Below, in pieces: positions 18,888 through 26,076 of a DNA stretch of 64,000 nt; within the stretch, counting starts at the first letter, position 1; each line of letters begins with the position of its first letter. Origin of the DNA: Aerococcus sanguinicola (GTDB lineage Bacteria > Bacillota > Bacilli > Lactobacillales > Aerococcaceae). The stretch covers positions 850,954-914,953 of the forward strand of contig NZ_VYWO01000001.1 in assembly GCF_008726925.1 (NCBI RefSeq). The letters run 5' to 3'. Both the position numbers and the translations under genes were made by a program. The notes beneath the pieces were generated by a model, which was not told the DNA's origin, made no database searches, and saw only the letters and a list, made by a program, of their open reading frames with translations.

Positions 18888-19436
18888 CTAAGCATATTCC
18901 TGAAGTTCGGGGTTGATCGGGGTATGGGCCAAATTATTGGCATAATTACACAGGGTCGCCAGGCTAACCCCCAGAACCACTTCTAAAGCTGCCTGTTGGT
19001 CATAGCCAGCTGCAAAGAAGTCGGCCAAGTCCTGGTCGCTAGCCTTGCCCCGCTCTTGGATCAAAGCCCGGGTAAAGTTGGCTAGGGCATCCAGTTTCTT
19101 ATCACTAACGATAGGGCTTTGGTCTTTTAAAGCTTGCAAGAGTTCGGGATCAATATCTAATTGCTTTACCGAAAAGGCAGAGTGCCCCGCGACACAGAAA
19201 TCACAACCATTCCGGCGGGCAGCGGTAATTTGAACCACTTCACGTTCCAAGGGGGATAGGCTAGTCTTTCGATTGATAGCCCCTACTTTGCGATAAGCTT
19301 CTAGACTTGCAGGAGCATTGGCCAGCAAACCGATGAGATTCGGGATATAGCCTTGGTTTTCCTTATAAACACTTTCTAAAACTTTCTTAGACTTTTCGGG
19401 GGCAGTTTCAATCGTATGAATAGTAAATTCTGACAT
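18888..19436 (-). CDS. AhpD-like (carboxymuconolactone decarboxylase family) protein
   Basis: The 182-aa protein carries the AhpD-type active-site motif ARRNGCDFCVAGHS, with CxxC followed by a histidine, as in alkylhydroperoxidase D and related thiol-peroxidase partners. A second half with a similar helical pattern follows (LEVVLGVSLATLCNYANNLA). The ATG at 19436 is chosen because an in-frame GTG three codons earlier overlaps the ribosome site. It heads a two-gene operon with the acyl-CoA dehydrogenase, suggesting a shared redox job that the sequence does not define. Confidence 0.85.
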   Translation of the reverse strand: MSEFTIHTIETAPEKSKKVLESVYKENQGYIPNLIGLLANAPASLEAYRKVGAINRKTSLSPLEREVVQITAARRNGCDFCVAGHSAFSVKQLDIDPELLQALKDQSPIVSDKKLDALANFTRALIQERGKASDQDLADFFAAGYDQQAALEVVLGVSLATLCNYANNLAHTPINPELQEYA

Positions 19437-19603
19437 GCAACTCACACTCTTTCTTTTGGGATTGCACTTACTTTATCATAGTGAATGACTCTTGGATAAT
19501 ACTGGCTATAGCTCAGCTTTGATCGAAGATTTAAATTACAGGCTTTAACGATCAGCGCTGATGACTTTCTTACTTTTTGTTAGTTTGAAAGCTTGAATCT
19601 AGC

Positions 19604-19631
19604 AAAAAAGCAGCCCCTAAAGGCTGCTTTT
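19604..19631 (-). terminator. Terminator of gpmA
   Basis: Inverted repeat AAAGCAGCC/GGCTGCTTT with a six-base loop, followed on the minus strand by a T-run. It is 22 bases past the gpmA stop. The region from here to the AhpD-like start (19437) holds no gene. Confidence 0.9.
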
Positions 19632-19652
19632 ACCTAGATTATGGTGTTCATT

Positions 19653-20336
19653 TTATGGCTGATCGGACTTTAGAATCTGGCGTGATTGAATTGTCAAATC
19701 AGAGTCAAAATCATAAACAATCGGTTGGGCATTAGGAATTTCGACAGATTCAATGGCGTCATCCGAAATATTTTCGATATATTTCACTAGGGCTCTGAGG
19801 CCGTTACCATGGCCAACCATCAGGATATTTTGTCCTGCTTTAAGGGCAGGCGCCAGCTCATCTTGCCAATAGGGCGCCACACGGTCTAAGGTATCCTTAA
19901 GAGACTCCCCTGCCCGCAAGACTCCCTGGTCCAAGTCCTTATAGCGGGGATCCTGAATGCCTGCTGGATCAAGAGGTGGACGGACGTCGAAAGTCCGCCG
20001 CCAAGCATGGACCTGGTCAGCCCCATACTTGTCTTTCATGGCTTGCTTATTGTGACCTTCTAAAGCCCCATAATGACGCCCATTCAAGCGCCAATCCTTC
20101 TGATAAGGAAGGTAGAGTTGGTCCATGGCTGACAGGACAAAGTAAGTGGTTTGAATGGCTCGGCTGAGTAATGAGCTATAGGCGGCATCTAGTCTGATGC
20201 CCTCTGCTTTTAGCCGACAGCCCGCTTGGTAGGCGTCTGCCTTACCCTTATCCGTTAAGGGGGAATCAAACCAGCCTGTAAAAAGATTTGCGAGGTTAGC
20301 CTCACTCTGCCCGTGTCGTATTAAGATTAGTTTCAT
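19653..20336 (-). CDS. gpmA: 2,3-bisphosphoglycerate-dependent phosphoglycerate mutase
   Basis: GpmA (227 aa) interconverts 3- and 2-phosphoglycerate in glycolysis through a phosphohistidine. The catalytic RHGQSEANLANLFTGW is at residues 7-22, the acid motif RHYGALEGHNK near 86-96, and the second histidine block MVGHGNGLRALVKYIEN near 172-188. Single-gene unit with its own terminator; a weak TAAAAT -10 lies in the upstream gap. Confidence 0.95.
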   Translation of the reverse strand: MKLILIRHGQSEANLANLFTGWFDSPLTDKGKADAYQAGCRLKAEGIRLDAAYSSLLSRAIQTTYFVLSAMDQLYLPYQKDWRLNGRHYGALEGHNKQAMKDKYGADQVHAWRRTFDVRPPLDPAGIQDPRYKDLDQGVLRAGESLKDTLDRVAPYWQDELAPALKAGQNILMVGHGNGLRALVKYIENISDDAIESVEIPNAQPIVYDFDSDLTIQSRQILKSDQP

Positions 20337-20445
20337 AGTAATCCCTCATCTTATTTCATTTCTAGCGGCCCAAGTCGTCCCCTGAGGCCACCCTTCCTAT
20401 CTTTATTTTACACCCATCCGCCAGGGCTGAAAAGCGACTGAAAAG

Positions 20446-20844
20446 TCAAGCTTTAGTCCGAGCCATTTTCTGAATTAAGGCTCGGGTAAATTTGATATGG
20501 TCGGTATTATTATTAATCATGAAGCCTGCTAAATGCGGATTATCTTCTTCTCTCAAGAACATCGCGGCTAAGTCGCCATAGGAAAGCCGCTTAGTCTTCA
20601 AAGGGCCCAGGTCAGCCAAGACGGCTTTCTTTCCCCTAGGAGTAAAGACTGCCAAGTAGGTCAAGGCATCGGGACTCTTCACCGTAATCAAACGCTCCTG
20701 CTCTCCGGATACAGAGCCGTCTTGGTCTTGAGCAAGTAGGACTAGAAAGTGCCCAGCTTGTACAGCCTGGAGCAAGGCCAGGGTATTTGCCCCTGACCGG
20801 TCTTCCTGATAGCGATCGATTGCAGCTTCTACATCCTTTGTCAT
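20446..20844 (-). CDS. SseB-like N-terminal domain protein
   Basis: The 132-aa product resembles the SseB N-terminal domain: a helical start (VEAAIDRYQED), then beta strands with HFLVLLAQDQDG and a segment YLAVFTPRGKK, ending in GFMINNNTDHIKFTRALIQK. The function of this domain in Gram-positives is unknown. The ATG at 20844 is preferred because GGGGG lies seven bases upstream; the frame extends 25 codons further but without a ribosome site. Confidence 0.65.
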   Translation of the reverse strand: MTKDVEAAIDRYQEDRSGANTLALLQAVQAGHFLVLLAQDQDGSVSGEQERLITVKSPDALTYLAVFTPRGKKAVLADLGPLKTKRLSYGDLAAMFLREEDNPHLAGFMINNNTDHIKFTRALIQKMARTKA

Positions 20845-20946
20845 GAATAGGCCCCCTTTTCTCTCCATAAAATATAGCATGATTTCAGCTAGAGGACAAA
20901 TATTTAAAGGCTCTATCATTTAAATAGGGCCCTTGCAAAAAGACAA

Positions 20947-20974
20947 ATAAAAAGAGGGCCGAGGCCCCCTTTTT
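20947..20974. terminator. Bidirectional terminator after tuf
   Basis: AAAAAGAGGGCC-GAGGCCCCCTTTTT forms a GC-rich stem with A- and T-runs on both sides. It ends tuf on the minus strand. Confidence 0.9.
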
Positions 20975-21019
20975 CGTCTGAACATATTTAGCTTGAGTGT
21001 CAGTCTACTTAATCTTTAA

Positions 21020-22207
21020 TTAAGCGTCAATTTTTGATACAACGCCGGCACCAACAGTGTGGCCACCTTCACGGATAGAGAAGTTTGTACCTTCTTCAAT
21101 CGCAACTGGGTTGATCAATTCAACTGACATTGTTACGTTGTCACCAGGCATAACCATTGGTGTATCTTCTGGAAGAGTGATGACACCAGTGATGTCTGTT
21201 GTACGGAAGTAGAATTGTGGACGGTAGTTAGATAGGAATGGCGTATGACGGCCACCTTCTTCTTTAGTCAACACGTAAACTTCTGCTTCGAACTTAGTGT
21301 GTGGTGTGATTGTGCCAGGTGCAGCTAATACTTGACCACGTTCGATGTTTTCGCGAGTAACCCCACGTAAAAGGGCACCTACGTTGTCACCAGCTTCTGC
21401 ATAGTCAAGAGTCTTACGGAACATTTCAAGACCAGTAACAGTTGTCTTAGTGATATCTGGGTTGATACCAACGATTTCAACTTCGTTACCAACTTCAACT
21501 TTACCACGTTCAACACGGCCAGTAGCAACTGTACCACGACCAGTGATTGAGAACACGTCTTCAACTGGCATCATGAATGGTTTGTCAGTATCACGTTCTG
21601 GAGTTGGGATGTATTCATCAACAGCATCCATTAATTCCATGATCTTATCTTCGTATTTTTCGTCGCCTTCAAGAGCTTTAAGAGCAGAACCAGCGATGAT
21701 TGGTGTATCGTCACCTGGGAAGTCGTATTCTGATAAGAGGTCACGAACTTCAAGTTCTACTAATTCAAGTAATTCTTCGTCGTCAACCATGTCGCATTTG
21801 TTTAAGAATACAACGATGTAAGGAACACCTACTTGACGAGCTAAGAGGATGTGTTCACGAGTTTGAGCCATTGGGCCGTCAGTTGCAGCAACTACTAAGA
21901 TAGCGCCGTCCATTTGAGCAGCACCAGTGATCATGTTCTTAACGTAGTCCGCGTGCCCTGGGCAGTCAACGTGAGCATAGTGACGGTTAGCTGTTTCGTA
22001 TTCGATGTGTGAAGTATTGATTGTAATACCACGTTCTTGCTCTTCTGGAGCGTTATCGATTGCAGCGTAGTCTTTAGCTTCACCAAAGCCTTTTTTAGCT
22101 AATACAGTAGCGATAGCTGCTGATAAAGTTGTTTTACCGTGGTCAACGTGACCAATTGTGCCGATATTAACGTGTGGTTTTGAACGATCAAAATGTTCTT
22201 TTGCCAT
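21020..22207 (-). CDS. tuf: Elongation factor Tu
   Basis: EF-Tu (395 aa) brings aminoacyl-tRNA to the ribosome as the GTP complex. GTPase motifs [10 protein letters not shown] (residues 20-29), [12 protein letters not shown] and NKCD are intact, followed by beta-barrel domains 2 and 3 ([33 protein letters not shown]). It lies after fusA but has its own strong promoter, so it can be expressed separately from the str operon. Confidence 0.99.
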   Translation of the reverse strand: MAKEHFDRSKPHVNIGTIGHVDHGKTTLSAAIATVLAKKGFGEAKDYAAIDNAPEEQERGITINTSHIEYETANRHYAHVDCPGHADYVKNMITGAAQMDGAILVVAATDGPMAQTREHILLARQVGVPYIVVFLNKCDMVDDEELLELVELEVRDLLSEYDFPGDDTPIIAGSALKALEGDEKYEDKIMELMDAVDEYIPTPERDTDKPFMMPVEDVFSITGRGTVATGRVERGKVEVGNEVEIVGINPDITKTTVTGLEMFRKTLDYAEAGDNVGALLRGVTRENIERGQVLAAPGTITPHTKFEAEVYVLTKEEGGRHTPFLSNYRPQFYFRTTDITGVITLPEDTPMVMPGDNVTMSVELINPVAIEEGTNFSIREGGHTVGAGVVSKIDA

Positions 22208-22276
22208 TTTTTAAATTTCCTCCTCAGATTTTAAGCAATATTATCCATAATAATCTACTATAGATTGAATGATTAT

Positions 22277-22305
22277 ATTATAAGAGGGACAGGGGCTAAA
22301 GTCAA
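22277..22305 (-). promoter_or_regulatory. Promoter of tuf
   Basis: Minus-strand TTGACT (22300-22305) and TATAAT (22277-22282) are exactly 17 bases apart, in the 164-base gap between fusA and tuf. This is the best-matching promoter in the translation-factor region. No intrinsic terminator is obvious between fusA and tuf, so some read-through is likely. Confidence 0.85.
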
Positions 22306-22371
22306 GAAAACTTGCTTATTTTGCCCCGTCAACTCTTACTTTGTCAAGACTTAAGCCTTAAAGTTTTAGGC

Positions 22372-24462
22372 TTATTCGCCACCCTTGCCATATTTAGCAA
22401 CGATTTCGTCACCTACAGATTTAGGTACGGGTTCATAGTGGTCGAAAGCCATGGTGAAGGTACCGCGACCTTGGGTTGCAGAACGTAAGGTTGTTGCATA
22501 ACCGAACATTTCTGAAAGTGGTACCATGGAGTGGATTTGGATTGCGTTACCGCGTGGTTCTTGACCTTCAATCCGGCCACGACGAGCAGAAACGTGTCCC
22601 ATAACATCCCCGAGGTATTCATCTGGAACAACCACGTCAACCTTCATCATTGGTTCAAGGATAACAGCCCCAGCGTCTTTAGCTGCATTACGTAATGCAA
22701 GAGAAGCTGCAACCTTGAAGGCAGACTCACTAGAGTCGACATCGTGGTAAGATCCATCGTAAAGTTTGGCCTTCACGTCTACTAATGGGAAGCCTGCGAG
22801 AACACCATTTTCCATAGCATCTTTCAAGCCGGCTTCAACTGAAGGGATGTATTCACGAGGAACAACCCCACCGACGATGGCGTCTTCGAATTCGAAGCCT
22901 GCGCCTTCTTCATTCGGTGTGAATTCGATCCATACGTCACCGTATTGACCTTTACCACCAGACTGACGAACGAATTTACCTTGAGCTTGGGTTGCCTTGG
23001 TGAAGGTTTCACGGTATGAAACTTGAGGTGCACCAACAGAAGCTTCAACGTTGAATTCACGTTTCAAACGGTCAACGATGATGTCCAAGTGCAATTCACC
23101 CATCCCTGCGATGATGGTTTGACCTGTTTCTTGGTCAGTTGTCGCACGGAAGGTAGGGTCTTCTTCAGCCAACTTAGCAAGAGCTAATTGCATCTTATCT
23201 TGGTCAGCCTTGGTGTTTGGTTCAATCGCAACTTCGATAACGGGTTCAGGGAATTCCATCCGTTCAAGGATAATTGGTGTCTTGGTATCACACAATGTAT
23301 CCCCAGTTGTGGTATTCTTCAAACCAACAGCTGCTGCGATATCACCTGAGAAGACTTCTTCCACTTCAGAACGTGAGTTAGCGTGCATGAAGAGGATACG
23401 ACCGACACGTTCACGTGTGTCAGAAGTCGCATTCAATACGTAAGAACCAGCTTCAAGCGTACCTGAGTACACACGGAAGAAAGTTAGACGACCAACATAA
23501 GGGTCAGTCATGACCTTGAAGGCTAAAGCTGAGAATGGGGCGTCATCGTTTGCGCGTACTTCGAAGGTATGTTCTGGGTCATTAGCCATTTCTGCTTCGA
23601 TTGGTGGTACGTCAGTTGGTGCTGGTAGATAGTCGATAACGGCATCCAGCATCATTTGAACACCCTTGTTCTTGAAGGCAGACCCGCACATTACAGGGAA
23701 GAAATCTAAAGCTAGGGTAGCTTTACGGATAGCAGCCTTTAATTGGTCTTCAGAGATTTCTTCACCTTCAAGGTAAGCCATCATAAGTTCTTCATCGGTA
23801 TCAGCGATAGCTTCTACCAGGTCTGTCCGCCATTCTTCAGCTTGTTCTTGGTATTCTTCTGGAATATCAGTTTCTTCAATTTCAGTACCAAGGTCATCTT
23901 TGTAGATTTCAGCCTTCATGGTTACCAAGTCAATGATACCTGTGAAGTTATCTTCGGCACCAATTGGTAATTGGATAGGGTGTGCGTTTGCACCTAGGCG
24001 GTCTCTAATCGTGCTTACAGCATAGAGGAAGTCTGCGCCTAGCTTATCCATCTTGTTAGCGAAAACAATACGTGGAACATGGTAGGTGTCTGCTTGACGC
24101 CATACGGTTTCAGTTTGAGGTTCTACCCCAGATTGAGCGTCAAGAACGGTTACCGCACCGTCTAAGACACGGAGTGAACGTTCAACTTCAACCGTGAAGT
24201 CCACGTGCCCTGGCGTATCGATAATGTTTACACGGTAACCCTGCCATTGAGCGGTTGTAGCCGCTGAAGTGATGGTAATCCCACGTTCTTGTTCTTGTTC
24301 CATCCAGTCCATTTGTGAAGCCCCTTCGTGAGTTTCACCGATTTTGTGGATCTTACCGGTATAGTACAAGATACGTTCAGTCGTTGTGGTCTTACCAGCA
24401 TCGATATGGGCCATGATTCCGATATTTCTTGTTTTCTCAAGAGGGAATTCTCTTTTAGCCAT
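22372..24462 (-). CDS. fusA: Elongation factor G
   Basis: EF-G (696 aa) is the translocase GTPase and also recycles ribosomes with RRF. GTPase motifs [19 protein letters not shown] (residues 17-35), DTPGHVDF and NKMDKLG are present, followed by the domain II barrel and domains III-V ([28 protein letters not shown]). The 210-base gap to rpsG contains hairpins and AT-rich -10-like sequences, so separate control from rpsL-rpsG is possible. Confidence 0.99.
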   Translation of the reverse strand: MAKREFPLEKTRNIGIMAHIDAGKTTTTERILYYTGKIHKIGETHEGASQMDWMEQEQERGITITSAATTAQWQGYRVNIIDTPGHVDFTVEVERSLRVLDGAVTVLDAQSGVEPQTETVWRQADTYHVPRIVFANKMDKLGADFLYAVSTIRDRLGANAHPIQLPIGAEDNFTGIIDLVTMKAEIYKDDLGTEIEETDIPEEYQEQAEEWRTDLVEAIADTDEELMMAYLEGEEISEDQLKAAIRKATLALDFFPVMCGSAFKNKGVQMMLDAVIDYLPAPTDVPPIEAEMANDPEHTFEVRANDDAPFSALAFKVMTDPYVGRLTFFRVYSGTLEAGSYVLNATSDTRERVGRILFMHANSRSEVEEVFSGDIAAAVGLKNTTTGDTLCDTKTPIILERMEFPEPVIEVAIEPNTKADQDKMQLALAKLAEEDPTFRATTDQETGQTIIAGMGELHLDIIVDRLKREFNVEASVGAPQVSYRETFTKATQAQGKFVRQSGGKGQYGDVWIEFTPNEEGAGFEFEDAIVGGVVPREYIPSVEAGLKDAMENGVLAGFPLVDVKAKLYDGSYHDVDSSESAFKVAASLALRNAAKDAGAVILEPMMKVDVVVPDEYLGDVMGHVSARRGRIEGQEPRGNAIQIHSMVPLSEMFGYATTLRSATQGRGTFTMAFDHYEPVPKSVGDEIVAKYGKGGE

Positions 24463-24631
24463 TTATTCTAACTCCTTTTCAATTTAGTCAACAGAGGCCG
24501 GCTCTGCTACTTATATTATAACGTTAATTATACTAAAGTGATAGCATCAGACTTGAAAATCTACCACTTTTTGCATTTTCCGTATAAAAGTTACGGAGCA
24601 TTGAGGATATGCTGATGCTTGCGCCGATAAA

Positions 24632-24676
24632 GTAAGAGGCAAAGTGGAGGCCAGGCCCCACTTGCTTGTTTCTTAC
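24632..24676 (-). other. Hairpin at the rpsG end / rpsG-fusA gap
   Basis: Minus-strand GTAAGA...AAGTGG...CCACTT...TCTTAC folds into a nested stem that overlaps the rpsG stop codon. There is no clean U-tract, so it is more likely a processing, stability or partial-terminator element than a full terminator. Two TATAAT-like sequences follow in the same gap before fusA. Confidence 0.5.
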
Positions 24677-25143
24677 CAGCGGAAGTGTGCGAAGGCCTTG
24701 TTGGCTTCTGCCATGTTGTGGGCTGTTTCGCGCTTACGCACAGCAGCACCTGTGTTGTTCGCAGCGTCCATGATTTCACGTGCTAAACGAACTTCCATGG
24801 TGCCTTCCCCACGGTCACGAGCGGCACCAACTAACCAACGTAAAGCTAAAGTTTGTCCACGTTCTGGGCGAACTTCAACTGGAACTTGGTAGTTAGCCCC
24901 ACCAATACGGCGAGCTTTAACTTCAAGCAATGGTTTAATGTTTTCAAGTGCTTCTTCGAAGACTTCCATTGCTTCGCGGCCTGTTTGTTCTTTAATGCTG
25001 TCGAATGATTTGTATAAGATAGAAGCTGCTTTACCCCGTTTACCATCGATCATCAAACGGTTGATCAAGCGAGTTACTACTTTTGAATTGTAAATTGGAT
25101 CTGGTAATACATCACGTTTTGCGATATGTCCTTTACGTGCCAT
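24673..25143 (-). CDS. rpsG: 30S ribosomal protein S7
   Basis: S7 (156 aa) nucleates assembly of the 3' major domain of 16S rRNA and contacts E-site t[23 protein letters not shown], the motif [20 protein letters not shown] and [20 protein letters not shown] are diagnostic. In E. coli S7 represses the str operon; the target there lies between rpsL and rpsG, but here that gap is only 24 bases. Confidence 0.98.
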   Translation of the reverse strand: MARKGHIAKRDVLPDPIYNSKVVTRLINRLMIDGKRGKAASILYKSFDSIKEQTGREAMEVFEEALENIKPLLEVKARRIGGANYQVPVEVRPERGQTLALRWLVGAARDRGEGTMEVRLAREIMDAANNTGAAVRKRETAHNMAEANKAFAHFRW

Positions 25144-25167
25144 TTAAACTCCTCCTTTCGCCTTTTC

Positions 25168-25581
25168 TTATTCCTTAGGTTTCTTCGTACCGTATTTAGA
25201 ACGGCTTTGACGACGACCGTCAACACCAGCTGTGTCGAGTGCGCCACGAACGATGTGGTAACGAACCCCTGGTAAGTCTTTTACCCGGCCCCCACGGATA
25301 AGCACAACACTGTGTTCTTGTAGGTTGTGGCCGATACCTGGGATGTAGGCAGTTACTTCGATAAGGTTAGAAAGACGAACACGCGCATACTTACGTAAAG
25401 CGGAGTTAGGTTTCTTAGGTGTCATTGTCCCAACACGAGTACAAACCCCACGTTTTTGTGGAGAGTTGTTATGAGTTGGTTTCTTCTTCATTGAGTTATA
25501 ACCACGTCCTAAAGCAGGAGATTTTGATTTTTCTGTGCTTGATTTACGTGGTTTACGTACTAGCTGATTAATAGTAGGCAT
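25168..25581 (-). CDS. rpsL: 30S ribosomal protein S12
   Basis: S12 (137 aa) monitors codon-anticodon pairing in the decoding site. The streptomycin-related region [19 protein letters not shown] and the [19 protein letters not shown] segment are intact. First gene of the str operon (rpsL-rpsG-fusA), preceded by an approximately 190-base leader. Confidence 0.98.
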   Translation of the reverse strand: MPTINQLVRKPRKSSTEKSKSPALGRGYNSMKKKPTHNNSPQKRGVCTRVGTMTPKKPNSALRKYARVRLSNLIEVTAYIPGIGHNLQEHSVVLIRGGRVKDLPGVRYHIVRGALDTAGVDGRRQSRSKYGTKKPKE

Positions 25582-25777
25582 TTACTACTGCTCCTCCTTT
25601 CCCAATAATTGGGAGATTCTTTTCAAGTCCACACACCCTGGTGTGTCATTTTACTGTAAAAAAGAAATAACCGATCCATGATCGATTAACTTTCCTACTT
25701 CTGTGCATTAATGTATGGCAGTCAGCACGACTGTATCACTAATTAACAGGAATCTGTATACAAAAAGCACCTTTGAT
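25582..25777 (-). promoter_or_regulatory. Leader of the str operon with terminator-like hairpin
   Basis: About 190 transcribed bases precede rpsL. In transcription order they hold a hairpin AATCGATC/GATCGGTT with a 3-base loop (25669-25687) followed by ATTTCTTTTTT (25657-25668), the shape of an intrinsic terminator; then ACACAC/GTGTGT (25631-25646); then the palindrome CCCAATTATTGGG (25601-25613) directly against the GGAGG ribosome site. This suggests attenuation or translational control. Confidence 0.55.
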
Positions 25778-25806
25778 AGGATACCACGTTGCTCTAGCCT
25801 TGTCAA
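25778..25806 (-). promoter_or_regulatory. Promoter of the str operon
   Basis: Minus-strand TTGACA (25801-25806) and TATCCT (25778-25783) are exactly 17 bases apart. The perfect -35 and good spacing support a vegetative promoter about 195 bases before rpsL. Confidence 0.75.
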
Positions 25807-25845
25807 ACTTTTTCGCAAGATTTCTTCTGGATAGGAAAATTTTCA

Positions 25846-25881
25846 TATAAAAAATGAGACCAGGATCAAAGTCCCGGTCTC
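25846..25881 (-). terminator. Terminator downstream of the GW/LysM amidase
   Basis: On the minus strand GAGACCGGGA...TCCTGGTCTC is followed by ATTTTTTAT. It is about 195 bases past the amidase stop, so the repeat element at 25928-26070 would be in the 3' untranslated part of that mRNA. Confidence 0.85.
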
Positions 25882-25927
25882 ACTATTCAAATCAAAGGCT
25901 TCTTGCCATCTTTTTCAATAGCTTACC

Positions 25928-26070
25928 CTAAACGACTTTTGTCGCACGCTATCGGAAACCTGCTCCAAAAGTCAGACCTGGCATCCACTTCATAAACGAT
26001 ATCCGAGCCTCTAGCAAGGCTCTCCTATCGTTTACTCCAGTGATCCAGGTCTAAACGACTTTTGTCGCAC
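25928..26070. repeat. Nested inverted-repeat element flanked by 20-bp direct repeats
   Basis: A 20-base sequence, ctaaacgacttttgtcgcac, occurs at 25928-25947 and again at 26051-26070; each copy contains its own hairpin CGAC-TTTT-GTCG. Between them an imperfect hairpin of about 95 bases is formed by AAAAGTC..AGACCTGG with CCAGGTCT..GACTTTT, AAACGAT with ATCGTTT, and GAGCC with GGCTC. It lies between the amidase stop and its terminator. No other copy was seen in the window; it looks like a small interspersed repeat or a structured 3' UTR. Confidence 0.6.
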
Positions 26071-26076
26071 TCTGTA

